Positions 34,783 to 46,640 of a DNA stretch of 64,000 nt are shown here, piece after piece. The DNA comes from Litsea cubeba (taxonomy: Eukaryota; Streptophyta; Magnoliopsida; Laurales; Lauraceae). Position numbers and translations under genes: made by a program. A model generated the notes under the pieces. It ran no database searches, was not told where the DNA came from, and was given only the letters and a program-made list of their open reading frames with translations. Each line of letters opens with the position of its first letter. Position 1 is the first letter of the stretch. The stretch lies in assembly GCA_012931725.1 (NCBI GenBank), contig CM022949.1, positions 49,351,551 through 49,415,550 on the forward strand. Reading direction: 5' to 3'.

Positions 34783-35107
34783 GTGGCTAATTATAAAAAG
34801 CCCTGATCAAGGAGGTCAAGCTCCCACCCCCAGTGCTGATATGAAGAACATAGTGAGGGGGAGTCAAGATTGAGGGGGAGCTACTGCATCCAGATTGACG
34901 GAAGCTGCATGATTTTTTGTTTGTCAATTATGGACAAATTCAGGGGGAGAAGAATGAAGCCAAAAGGAGTTCTACAAGCTAAGGCAATTCAAGATCTACA
35001 GTGCTGATTTTCTTATTTTAAAACTCATTGTATTTTGGGTTTTTTTTGGTAGATCATTTTGTATTGTTCTAGGAGGATTTGTCCAAGAATTGCCAAAAGG
35101 AGGAGAT
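34783..35107 (+). other. 3' non-coding region and polypurine tract of element C
   Basis: Short 'gagggggag' blocks (34853-34880, 34950-34960), as seen near the 3' end of plant Copia elements, and the purine run 'ccaaaaggaggagat' immediately before the 3' LTR. Confidence 0.65.
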
Positions 35108-35856
35108 TGTTAGAATATAAAAGTATGTTGGGTCAACGAAAACGGCAAAAACAACATATAGCTACTGACGGGCCTCAAAACGACACAAAAAAAGTGTCAG
35201 GCAGAACATGGTCTCGCTATAGCGAGACTCTTTTTCGCTATAACGAGAACTACGATGTTTGCACAGTTGGATTCGGACTCTGAGAGAAAGTTTGATAAAA
35301 CTCTCTTTTCTAAGTGGATAATTACAAGGAGTCTTATGGACGAATTTTGGGCTATATATTGGGTGTTTCTCACAACCCAAAAGAATACAGATCATCTCTC
35401 AAGTTCTGAATTTGTGATCTAATTGAGAGAAATATTCTCTTGAGATTTTTGAAGAGTTGTACTGCCAAGTACTCGAGAGAGCCAGTTTCTTCTGCATCCC
35501 TTGTAGAAGATCATCTTCTTGCGTAGAAGATTTGAGGAGTCAAGCACTGGATCTGTTGCAATCAACGGTGTGATATTGTTGAAGCGTGATGCGACACAAG
35601 GTAACTTCAGTCTTTAGATAGGAGATATCTAGGGAATAAATCTGAGTTTCTTGTAATTGCGAGATTCATAGTGTTTGATTAGATCCAGTTTGGATTGGTG
35701 GTTTTTTACCCAGTTAGGTTTTTCCGCCTTAAATTTGGTGTTCTTGTTGTGTGTGCTTATGATTTTATTTCCGATGCGTAGTTTATTATTTTTTACACAC
35801 TAGTTGGTTGATTTATTGAGTGGACCAATCTAGAGATCTCGAACCCTAAATCTTCA
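35108..35856 (+). repeat. 3' LTR of element C
   Basis: 749 bp. The 18-base palindrome is kept (about 35212-35229) although the surrounding region is among the most diverged between the two LTRs. Confidence 0.92.
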
Positions 35857-35861
35857 GACTC

Positions 35862-35943
35862 TATGGCTGGTGTGTGGAAGGAAAAGAAAAGTTGCTCATT
35901 TATGAATACATTCCAAACGTAAGTCTCGACTACTTTCTCTTTG
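35862..35943 (+). pseudogene. CRK exon 4, right half
   Basis: Continues the interrupted frame exactly: YGWCVEGKEKLLIYEYIPN then SLDYFLF, the hinge region of CRK kinases. The donor 'gtatgg' follows at 35944. Together with 32001-32128 the exon is 210 bases, one short of a length that would keep the frame, matching the one-base deletion in the left half. Confidence 0.88.
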
Positions 35944-36224
35944 GTATGGCTCTAATTCCTCAATTACATCTGGGGGAGGGGTTCACTTGGATGGTAGAAA
36001 GGTCCAATGATCCGGATCTTTCTTCTGATGGGCCCCATAGTACATGGGCCAATTGTCTTCATTGATAGTGGACAATTTATGAGATTTCTTATAGCCATAT
36101 AATATGATAGTTGCAAGTGTGCACGTCTGCAGTAGGGACCACTTCTAGGTTGGGATGGCAATTCTTGAGCTAGCCTGTCATCCCAACCTGAACTTGGCAA
36201 AGTAATTAGGTTTTTAAATGACCC
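35944..36224 (+). other. CRK intron 4, left part
   Basis: Non-coding sequence with no bounded element seen. Confidence 0.5.
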
Positions 36225-36415
36225 TTTTTTTTAGAACGTTGCCTTAGCTGTAAGGAGTCCAAGTTGAGGTTTTGGGTTTGAATCTTGCCTCCTCCCTCTC
36301 CTCGCAAGTGTGAGTTGTGTCTGTCGCTCCTCTCATGTGCGAGTTTCCATTACCTCACATGTGTGAATCGTGTCATGAGTCTCAGGGTCCCGGCCCCTTT
36401 ACTGGGTTACCAAAA
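36225..36415 (+). mobile_element. SINE-like element
   Basis: A tRNA-like head with 'ttagctgtaaggag' and the B-box-like 'gggtttgaatc', a CT-rich body and a 3' A-run ('ttaccaaaaaaa'). Candidate target duplication: 'aaatgaccctttt' before and 'aaatgagctttt' after. The A-box is weak and the family was not identified. Confidence 0.5.
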
Positions 36416-36551
36416 AAATGAGCTTTTCACCTTCAGATTGGGTTAGGGTTGAGATTTCTATCAAGGTTAGTACATGGGTCAATCTTTGGTAATTTTGACA
36501 ATTCGGTTGGGATCGGATTGACATTTCCATCTCTATTACTAACTGGGCTGC

Positions 36552-38990
36552 TAATGCACCCCATCCCGAGTTAATCAAGATTAATGCCAGTTAATTGAGA
36601 TTAGTGCAAATTAAGCATGATTAATCAAGCTAATTGCGGTTGAGGACCAAAATGAATTGAATTAGTCTTAAATGATTGAATTGAGCTTAATGAAATGAAT
36701 TTGAAGGAGCCTAAGTTAATTGAGTTGATTTTAGACTCAAACAAGGAAAAATAAGGACTTTTCCATAAATATAAATTTTCGCATATTTTGTCGAATACGG
36801 TAACTCTTGATACCATCGTGTGTATCTCAAAGAGTACATTAACTTTCATAATAGACTTAAATTCATTTGATATGAATTGGATCAAGTGAGCTTTCATTTG
36901 ACTCAAAGTGTAAATAGAAAGAGAGAATGAGGGCTTAAGTGAAAACTTATGTGGATAAGATTGAGATGAGCTCCAATGAGTTCATTCACTCATTTTCCAG
37001 CCCAAGAGTTTGAGAGAAAAACCCTAGACTCTTTTCTTCCTTCTTCCTTCGATTTCCTCCTTCAAGGGTTGAGGTTGGAGTGATTCAAGTGACTTGAAAG
37101 GATCTTGAGCTACTTCATCTTCCCCATTAAGTTTCTTCCATTTTTGGAGTGTTAGAGTTTGAGAAAAGCCTCAAATTTCTCTTCATTAAACAACAAGTAA
37201 GTGTTTACAGAACTATGAAGCTCTTTTGAGTGGTTTAGTATAGTTTTTAGCTCAAATAGCTCATAGAAATCTATTTTACATGTTTTCATGGAATTAGGGT
37301 TTGAAGTTGAGAGGTTTCCATCTCAAATTGAGCTAGCAAAGAGGGATTTTGGTTAATTAGCTTCAAACAAAGGCAAGTGTATGTATTTCCATTGATTTAG
37401 GATGTTATAGGAGTTGTATGAACTCATGGAGTTTAAGTTCGAAATCTCGCTTCAGAAATTCTGAAGCACTGGGTGCTGTTCGGCTGGCCGAACTACTGAC
37501 CGAGAGGTGACCGAACTCACCTGGGTTCATTTTCATGGAAAATTCAGCTTCTGGAAAGCTGACCGTGAAGTGACCGAACTTGGTCGACTAGCCGAATTCT
37601 AGAATTCGGCCAGCCGAATACTTAACCAAAATTTTGTAAAAACTTGTGAAGCCTCTGGAAAGCTGACCGAACGGTAACCGAAGTATGTTAGGCTAGCCGA
37701 ATTCTAGGATTTGGCCTGTTGAACTGGTGACCGAAATGAAAATGTTGTTTCAAGGCTTTTAATGGTATTCATACCTCCATAGGTGATAATTAAGGGGACT
37801 CTAATGTACAAATTATATAAAATGTGATGTCCATCAAGAATAGCACGTAAATTAGAAAACCAATGGTTTTACTTGAATGGTTGGTTGGAATTGAGAAAGA
37901 AAGGAGTAGAATTGTTCATTGTCGTAATTCCCTCATTGAATTGCATTCATATGCTCTAGTCTAATGTGATTGGTGTTAGTTTATTCCTTTCAATTGTTCG
38001 AATGGAATTATGGAATTGAATTGAATCCATAATGGATTGAATATTGAATTGTATTGTCTCTTGAATCTGGCACTACATAACTGTTTTGTTAAAGCTCATT
38101 ATAGAGATGAATTGAATCGACGAATATTCCTACTGCAGTAAATGGATTTGGGGGCGTTCCGGAGCTCTGTGGTGATGCCAGTTGTCCCTGGCCCGGGCAC
38201 TGGTAGATCCCACACTAAATGATCACTAAATGAATAATAACTGAATAAATGAATACTTGCATTTTGTATTTTGCAAAGTAAATGATTTCTTCCTTGGGAA
38301 GAAGTGAAATGAAATGCTATTGTAGTTGCGAATTACTCATGTTCATTATTGACTCTACATGCATGTATATTGAGATCATTGTACGAATTGTTATTGAATG
38401 TGAGAACTGTTTAAATAATAGAATTGAACAGATTAAGATAGCATGTACTATCATGGATCTGTGTATACATTGCTGAATCCTCGTATTCACTAGTGTTATT
38501 GATGGTATTACAGGCTCGATTGCTAATGCCTGTCCTGCAGCGGCCCCAGTGCCAGAGGAGGAAGCCGTTCTGATTCCTCTAGGAGGATTAGCATAATGGA
38601 ATGGCCAAGATATCATTGGATATTGATATCGGAGAGTGAAAGGATATGAAACACTTTTTGGGAATTCTGTTTGGAAATGAATTTTGAGAACTTGAATAGT
38701 TGTCATCCTACATTGTATTTGAATATGCAGATGTTTGACAAGAGTAAGGAAATGATAGGTGTTATACATATATAAAGAATGTTCTTTTTGTAGAGAACTT
38801 GTAAAATTGTTTATGGTATCATATGTATATGACTTCCGCAAAATGTATATATATACATGTCAGATGTGAAGTACGTATGCCTTATGAGTTTCATTTTAAC
38901 TTTGGTTAATTCAGAGTTTAAAGGAGTAAGTGTGGTCGCTACTCGGGATTAGTCTTGGAGATAATCAAATCTTGGGCTTGGGTCGTGACA
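36552..38990 (+). mobile_element. solo LTR, about 2.4 kb, in CRK intron 4
   Basis: An exact 5-bp repeat 'gctgc' bounds it at 36547-36551 and 38991-38995. The right end 'gggtcgtgaca' is a typical LTR end; the left end 'taatgcaccccatcccgag' resembles an LTR start that has lost its first bases. The middle has 'ccgaac' and 'gccgaattc' rich short repeats (37480-37740). No internal retroelement genes remain, so recombination between two LTRs is likely. Orientation is tentative. Confidence 0.7.
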
Positions 38991-38995
38991 GCTGC

Positions 38996-39570
38996 GGTCA
39001 ACCTGATTTGAACCATACCCAAATGAACACGTTGCCACCCCTACTTACCCCTGCTTACAAGGAGGTCAAAGTAATTGTCTTGACTACAAATGGGCCAGTG
39101 GATTAGACCATGGATTGTCACAGTAATTGTCGTAGTCCTGCTCTATAGAGATCACCTATTCGGGTCTTTTATTCTAGCTCAATGTGTTTATTATATATAT
39201 TAGTCCAGGATCCAACCTCCATGCCTTGAACCTTAGCTCATTTCTATTTGAAAGAGCATATCAATTGGTGCTAACTTGTAATTTGCTTTTTGCTAATTAG
39301 CCGGATCTTATTTCAAACCATGGATTAGGTAAGATTAAGGGTGCTTATGGGATGAGCCAAGGCGGGCTCAAACCAGACCTACTTGCATGGACTAAAAGAT
39401 CGATAGCTATTCTTTTAGGCCCATGGGCTGGAACTTGGACCTAATTTTAGGATTGGTGGCCTGGAACCAATATCACGGTGCATATTTTAATTTTTTTTTT
39501 GTCTTTTTTATTATTTGTTGCTATGATTTGGGTATTTAGCTTTGATGAATTTCCTTCAAAAATCATGCAG
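38996..39570 (+). other. CRK intron 4, right part
   Basis: AT-rich sequence ending in the acceptor 'aaatcatgcag'. No gene recognised. Confidence 0.55.
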
Positions 39571-39820
39571 GTACTAATTCAGATTGAGACAAACGCCCCT
39601 CTGTAAATTGGGAACACCGTTTTTAAATTATTGGAGGAATTGTTAGAGGGCTTCTTTATCTTCATGAAGATTTACGATTAAAAATTATTCATCGTGATCT
39701 CAAAGCAAGCGATATTCTATTAGATGCAGACATGGTTCCCAAGATATCGGATTTCGGCTTGGCAAAGACATTAGAAGCAGACTAAACTCGTGGCAATACA
39801 AATAGACGCGCTGGAACATT
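39571..39820 (+). pseudogene. CRK exon 5: catalytic loop to DFG
   Basis: Reads, with stops, from WEHRF to IIGGIVRGLLYLHED, then HRDLKAS (catalytic loop with the Asp and Lys of subdomain VI), ILLDADMVPK and ISDFGLAK (magnesium-binding DFG). In-frame stops occur near the start (before DKRPS, and before IIGG) and after LEAD. The donor 'gtaagt' is at 39821. HRD and DFG residues are kept. Activation-loop continuation and the C-lobe were not found downstream. Confidence 0.87.
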
Positions 39821-40637
39821 GTAAGTCCGTGTACCTTGAAGCACATTCTCATCATGTTCATCAAAGCTTATATTCTTTACTTTAAAAAAAGAAAAGAAAA
39901 GAAAAACACAAGCCACACAAAAACTTGTTGCATGTGTACGCAAAAAAAAAGGGGGTCACCAACATGTACTTGAAATAGCTATCATCCGTGCACTCTTAGC
40001 GCTCATTTATGATCAGAAGGTTCCTATGATTTCCAATCAATGTATATCTATCAAATGGACAAAAAGTGGAGTGGAGGATTAAAGGTGAATGAAAGTGCCT
40101 CTTTTTATCTACTAAAATATATGCTAGCCCAAAAATCAATACGGCAGAAAAAAAAAGCAAACTAGCAAACAAATGTACCAATCACACACCACAAGAAGGA
40201 AGTCAATCTTTTACGTGAAAACCCTTTGCAAGGAGAGAAACTACGATAAAAAATCAAAAACTATTGAACAATTACAAGATATACTCACAGCTCTCTTTCC
40301 CAGTCTATCCATCGACCTAAGTACTGTAGTTGTTCATGCGCAACTTCTCATGTTGCCACGACTTCTCCGTCGCGCACCGTTCCTCGTACTTGATTTAGTA
40401 ACACGTAAACCAAGAAAAAAAAATCTTCTACAAGAGAGTAGAAGCAGCAAACCTTCTAGAGAAAATCTTCAGCACAACCTCTCAATGATGGCTCTACACA
40501 ATTCATGCACGAGTTTTCTAATTTTAATCCAGTCAAAATAACAAGTAACCTCGAAATAGAACTCTTAATCGCACAGGCTTAATCTCCAAGTTCGCTATAG
40601 TGACCAGGGTCCTCGCTATACGAGCCCCTATTCTATC
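39821..40637. other. CRK intron 5 and left half of a Copia-like LTR remnant
   Basis: On the minus strand, about 40110-40637 resembles a Copia LTR like element C: 'gtagaagatttttt', 'ctatagcgag' motifs and an 'aagggttttcacgtaaaaga' block. It is continued beyond the CACTA element at 47951-48169, ending at a degenerate 'gttagaattttaattg' start. The lower limit is uncertain. Confidence 0.5.
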
Positions 40638-40679
40638 CACTACAACAAGCTACACTTTTAGCCACGTTTTTATAAATTT

Positions 40680-41740
40680 CTCGGTAAAAATTAGATTTTC
40701 CCGACGTTTTCTAATTTCGTCAGTAAAATACCACATTTTCCCGACATTTTTAATTACGTCGACAAAAATCAGACTTTCGCCGACGTTTTTCTACAAAACG
40801 TCGGAAAAGTTTTCCATCAAATTCACTATTTTCTTAAAAAAAACGTCGGTAAAAAAATTTAATTTAATTTAATTTATTTTACTGATGCAAAAAAGCGTCG
40901 GCAAAATATTTTTTCAATTTTTATTTATTATTCTTTTTATTTTACCGACGAAAAATAACGTTGATAAATATTTTTACTATTTTATTTTATTTATTTTCCG
41001 ACGAAAAAACGCGTCGGCAAAACATTTTTTCTATTTTAATTTATTTTTCTTTTTATTTTACCGAAGAAAAAAATGTTGGTAAATCTTTTTAGTATTTTTA
41101 TTTTATTTATTTTACCGACGAAAAAGAAAGCGGCGGCAAAACTTTTTTCCAAATTTTATTTATTTTTCTTTTTATTTTACCGACGAAAAAAAAGTCAGTA
41201 AATGTTTTTTTTATATTTTTATTTTATTTATTTTGCCGACGACAAAAAACGTCTGCAAAACAATTTTTTCAAAATTTTTTTCGTTTTATTTTACCGACGA
41301 AATAAAACGTCGGTAAATGTTTTTTGTATTTTTATTTTTTTTATTTTACCGACGAAATAAAATGTCGGCAAAATATTTTTTCAATTTTTATTTTACCGAC
41401 GAAAAAAAACTTTGGTAAATGATTTATTTTTATTTTTATTTTATTTAATTTGTCGACGAAAAAAAACATAGGCAAAACATTTTTTTAATTTTTAATTTTA
41501 TTTATTTTTATTTTACAGACGCACAATAACGTCAGTTAATGTTTTTTTAGTATTTTGATTTTATTTATTTTACCGATGAAACAAAACGTCGGTAACATAT
41601 TTTTTTTTATTTTTCTTTTAATTTTATCGACGGGAAAAAACGTCGGTATTGGATTTTTACTTTTATTTTGGTTATTTACCGATGAAAAAAGTGTCGGTAA
41701 AGCTTTTTTTCAGTGTTTGTTTTTTTTTTCTATTTTTTTT
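40680..41740. repeat. left subterminal repeats of element D
   Basis: About ten units of some 110-130 bases, each with 'ttaccgacgaaaaaaa' followed by 'cgtcggtaaa' or 'cgtcggcaaa' and an AT-rich filler. The local inverted repeats would form small hairpins. Confidence 0.85.
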
Positions 41741-43430
41741 TCTAATAGATCAGATTCTCAACTTGTTATATGATAATGGATACATCCTTTAAGGAATTAC
41801 ACATTATCAAAGGATGGAAACAATGAATCAAGCTAATAGGATCCTTGGGCTATGATACAAAGTAACATAAATTTATAAAATCAAACCCATCAAACAAAAC
41901 GAAACAATAAGTATCAGTTGAATCTACGTCCAATAATCAATTATATGCCCCCTGTAAATGTCATAAATTCAAGCTATAGAATCTCAAGTTCCTATATTCC
42001 AACATTCCAATATCATGATAAATTTCAACAAACAACCAAAAACTAAGAAATTTCAACAAATTAAGAATAATCAACAAACAACAAATTACAAAAAACTGAA
42101 AAAAGAACATAAAAGAATATTAAAATAAACCGAAATCCTATCATGAAAAAATAATAATCCATTGAATGGCACTAGATTGACCAATTGATTCATGATTTTT
42201 TTCATAATAAATAAATTACTAGAGTCCGTTTGTATCCAATAGGGCCTTGGCTGCCACAACTCTACCACACATATCCTGTTTTAAAAAGTTGCAAAAAGCT
42301 ACCTCATGCAAAAGACCATAGTGCATAGATGGATAAAAAGCTCTTAATGTTGATTAAGGTAGTAAAACATAGTCTAAATAAAATAATGATCACCAAAGAT
42401 TAAAGGTCCCAAGTTTCTATACCTTACCAAGAAACTATTGTATTAGTGGATGACAGTCATATTGGTTTAAAATTAAAATACCTGTCAACTCAGAGGTGGT
42501 TTGGTGAATGTGAGGGTTTGAGTTGAATTTAAATAACCTTAGGGAGAAGGTTATTTTATTGATGAAAAAAAAAAACGTCGATAAAATTTTACGTCGTAGT
42601 TGTGTTTAACCTTACAATGACCATGGTTTTAAAAAAGGTAGATATAAATGTTTGTGGTTTTGTAAATATCTCAAAATCTATGATGATCCAATCGCTCAAA
42701 TTTGGACCCATAATCGTGTATGATCTTCTGAATATATCCAATGGTTTGGATCATGATTTTTTTGGCTGAATTTACAAAAAAAGAAAAAAAAAACCACACT
42801 GCCCTTGTACAATTTCAAAACTGAGTCAATAATCATGGTACATCAACGGTGAAAAATGTTTTTATAAATATCCCAAGATCCACTAGGATTTAAAGGCTCA
42901 TTTTTTTACCCTTTTTGGCCATCGAAAGAGAATCAATTAATCGGATCATGATTATGGGGCGTACAATGTCCAAAATATTAGATTGAAAGGCTCACATTTT
43001 CTACAAATGTCTCGAGGTCCGAGAAAGATCAATGGCTGAAATTTTGATACGTGGCCGTGTTTGACCTTCTATAAATATCTAGCGGTCCGAATCATGATTT
43101 TGGGTCCTATAAATTAAAAAAAATTGAAAAGCCAAACTGTCCAATGAGGACGTCCATATCACTGTAGCGACAAGCATCTATCCACTTCATACAAGTTTGT
43201 CTGATTGGAATCTGCCACTTTTTTTGACTTCATGACTTTATGAAACATACATTATTTGTCTTAATGGCATTTGAAATGGACACAGTAAAAGCCTCAACCA
43301 AACATGCTAAAATCGGAATCAATCAGTTTTAAGCCAATAAGAGGAGAAAAGTAGAGATGTCAAATTGAACCTAAGTGTTAAGAATCCAACGTTTTTAAGT
43401 CTAAATCGTTAACCAGGAGTCCGATTTACG
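41741..43430. other. unique internal part of element D, left
   Basis: AT-rich, no coding frame of interest. One further 'aaaaaacgtcgataaaa' motif occurs near 42575. Confidence 0.5.
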
Positions 43431-44394
43431 AACCGTCAGTTCTTGCAAGTTAATTTTGCCTCAAACAAGGTGCTCGTGTTGGTTTCTAATTTTTCCGGAG
43501 CCTTTTCCCATTCCGGACCCCCGGCGGGCCGTTTTCGAGCCTAAGTGTTCGAAAATACTATGTTTCGCTTCTAATTCTCTAACCGAGAGTCCTATTTGCG
43601 AACCGTCAGTTTCGTCAAGGGCCTTTACCCTCAAGCGAAGTGCTCGCGCCATTTTTCAATTTTTTTAGGGGCCGTTTCCCATTCCAAACCCCCGGAGGGT
43701 TGTTTTCGAACCTAAGTGTTGGAAAATCCTATGTTTTTGCTCGTAATTCTCTAACCGGGTTTCTTATTTGCAAACTGTCAGTTCCTACAAGTTACTCTAC
43801 CCTCGAGCGAAGTGCTCGTGCCGGCTTCTGATTTTTTCGTCGATCGTTTCCCATTTTGGGCCCCCCACGGACCATTTTCGAGCCTAAGTGTTGGAAAATC
43901 CTATGTTTTGCTTCTAATTCTCTATCCGGAAGTCCTATTTGCGAACCATCAGTTCCGTCAAGTTACTCTACCCTGATCGAAGTGCTCGCGCCGGTTTTCA
44001 ATTTTTAACCGGAGGCCGTTACTCGTTCCGGACCATCGGAGGTTGTTTTCGCACCTAAGTGTTGGAAAATCCTATGTTTTCGCTTGTAATTCTCTAACCG
44101 GGTTTCCTATTTGCGAACCGTCAGTTCCTACAAGTTACTCTACCCTTGAGCGAAGTGCTCATGCCGGTTTCTATTTTTCTCGGTGATCGTTTCCTGTTCC
44201 GGGCCCCCAGCAGACTGTTTTCGAGCCTAAGTGTTGGAAAATCCTATGTTTCGCTTTTAATTCTCTATCTAGAAGTCCTATTTGCGAACCGTCAGTATCG
44301 TCAAGTTATTCTACCTTGATCGAAGTGCTCACGCCAGTTTTCAATTTTTAACCGATAGGCCGTTACTCATTTCGGACCCCCGGTGGGCCGGTTA
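43431..44394 (+). repeat. about 171-bp satellite array in element D, forward block
   Basis: About five and a half copies. Each has 'cctatttgcgaaccgtcagt', 'cgaagtgctcg', 'tttcccattccgg' and 'cgagcctaagtgttggaaaa'. The 'gtgctcg' landmark recurs at about 43468, 43640, 43810, 43984, 44154 and 44325. Confidence 0.9.
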
Positions 44395-46640
44395 GAAAAT
44401 TACAAGCGAAACATGGGATTTTCCGACACTTAGGCTCGACAACAGCCCATCGGGGGTCCGGAATGGAAAACGGCTTCGGAAAAAATCCGGCACGAGCACT
44501 TCGCACGGGGGTAGAGTAACTTGTAGGAAATGACGGTTCGCAAATAGGACTTACGGTTAGAGAATTACGAACGAAAAATTGGAATTTCCAAGACTTAGGC
44601 TCGAAAACGGCCCGCCGGGGGTCCAGAACGGGAAATAGCCATGAGAAAAAATAAAAAAAACGGCATGAGCACTTCGCTAGAGGGTAGAGTAACCTGTAGG
44701 AACTGACGGTTCGCAAATAGGACTCCCGGTCAGAGAATTACGAGCGAAAAATGAGATTTTCTAAGCCTTAGGCTCGAAAATGGCCCGTCGGGGGTCCGAA
44801 ACGGGAAATGATCCAAGGAAAAATAGGAAACCAGCACGAGCACTTCGCTCGAGGGTAGATTAACCTGTAGGAACTGACAGTTTGCAAATAGGACTCCTGG
44901 TTAGAGAATTACGAATGAAACATGGGATTTTCCGACACTTAGGCTCGACAACGGCCCGCCGGGGGTCCAGAACGGGAAACGGCCAAGGGAAAAATCTGAA
45001 ACCAGCACGAGCACTTCGCTCGGGGGTAGAGTAACTTGTAAGAACTGACAGTTCGCAAATACGACTCGCGGTTAGAGAATTACGAGCGAAAAATGGGATT
45101 TTCCAAGAATTATGCTAAAAAACGGCCCGCCGGGGGTCCGAAACGGGAAATGGCCTTGGGGAAATATCGGAAACCGACACGAGCACTTCGCTCGAGGGTA
45201 GATTAGCCTGTAGGAACTGACGATTCGCAAATAGGACTCCCGGTCAAAGAATTACGTGCGAGACCTAAGATTTTCTAACACTTAGGCTCGAAAACGGCCC
45301 GCTGAGGGTCCGGAACGGGAAACGTTCCATGGAAAATTAGGAAGCCGGCACGAGCACTTCGCTTGAGGGAAGATTAACTTGTAGGAACTGATGGTTCGCA
45401 AATAGGACTCCCGGTCGGAGAATGACGAGCAATACATGGGATTTTCCGTCACTTAGGCTCAACAACGGCCTGCCGAGGGTCCGGAACGGGAAACGGTCAT
45501 GGGAAAAATCAGAAACCGGCACGAGCACTCCTCTAGGGGGTAGAGAAACCTATAGGAACTGACGGTTCATAAATATGACTCCTGGTCAGAGAATTACGAG
45601 CGAAAAATGGGATTTTCCAAGACTTAGGCTAAAAAACGGCCCGCCCGGGGTCCGGAACGGGAAACGGTGCAAGGAAAATTAGGAAGCCTGCACGAGCACT
45701 TCGCTCGAGGGTAGATTAACCTGCAGGAACTGACGGTTCGCAAATAGGACTCCCGGTCAGAGAATTAGGAGCGATACATGGGATTTTCCGTCACTTAGGC
45801 TCTACAACGGCCCGCCGGGGGTCCTGAACTGGAAAAGGCAGCGAGAAAAATCGGAAACCGGCATGAGCACTTCGCTAGGGGATAGAATAACCTGTAGGAC
45901 CTGACGGTTCGCAAATAGGACTCCCGGTCAGAGAATTACGAGCGAAACATGTGATTTTCCAAGACTTAGGATCGAAAACGGCCCGCTGGGGTTCCGGAAC
46001 GGGAAACGGCCGTGGGGAAAAATTGGAAACCGGCATGAGCAGTTCGCTCGAGGGTAGAGTAAACTGTAGGAACTGACGGTTCGCAAATAGGACTCCCGGT
46101 CAGAGAATTACGAGCAAAACATGAGATTTTCCAACACTTAGGCTCTAAAACGGCCCGCCGGGGGTCCAGAACGGGAAACGGTCCAAGGAAAAATAGGAAA
46201 CCGGCACGAGCACTTCGCTCGAGGGTAGATTAACCTGTAAGAGCTTACGGTTCGTAAATACGACTCCCGATTAGAGAATTACGAGCGAAACATGGGATTT
46301 TTCAATACTTAGGCTCGAAAACGACCCGCCAGGGGTCCGGAATGGGAAACGGCCGTGGGAAAAATCGAAAACCGGCACGAGCACTTCGCTCGAGGGTAGA
46401 GTAATATGTAGGAATTGACGGTTCGCATATAGGACTCCCGGTTAGAGAATTACCACCGAAATATAGGATTTTCTAACACTAATGCTCGAAAACGGCCCGC
46501 TGGGGGCCCGTAACGGGAAACGGCCGCGAGAAAAATCGAAAACCGGCACGAGCACTTCGCTCGAGCGTAGATTAACCTGTAGGAACTGACGGTTCAGAAA
46601 TAGGACACCTGTAAAAACGTTTAATTTGGAACACTTTGTC
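44395..46640 (-). repeat. about 171-bp satellite array in element D, reverse block
   Basis: About thirteen copies of the same unit in reverse complement ('ttttccgacacttaggctcg', 'cgagcacttcgctcg', 'ctgacggttcgcaaatagga'). The junction with the forward block is at about 44395, where the orientation flips. Short open frames here are repeat artefacts. Confidence 0.9.

Larger units (their letters stand above)
32129..35856 (+). mobile_element. element C: Copia-type gag-only LTR retrotransposon
   Basis: 3.7 kb with LTRs 32129-32880 and 35108-35856 (TGTTAG…TCTTCA), an initiator-Met-type primer-binding site, a long decayed gag region, a polypurine tract (about 35092-35106) and 5-bp TSDs 'gactc' at 32124-32128 and 35857-35861. 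Protease, integrase, reverse transcriptase and RNase H are absent. The LTRs differ by several per cent (most in the first 200 bases), so it is older than A and B. It lies inside CRK exon 4. Confidence 0.93.
4915..39820 (+). pseudogene. cysteine-rich receptor-like kinase (CRK), disrupted
   Basis: Five exons in order and on one strand encode the parts of a CRK: signal peptide and two DUF26 domains, a transmembrane helix, the kinase glycine loop, the VAVK-like and hinge region, and the catalytic HRD to DFG segment. Splice phases join correctly from exon 1 (after allowing for a duplication) to exon 3. CRKs are plasma-membrane kinases with an apoplastic cysteine-rich ectodomain. Four retroelement insertions expand the introns and interrupt exon 4. 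There are also frameshifts in exons 1, 3 and 4 and stop codons in exons 4 and 5. The last exons (GYMAPEY region onward) were not found. It is almost certainly non-functional; exon 1 alone could still encode a secreted DUF26 protein. Confidence 0.9.
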
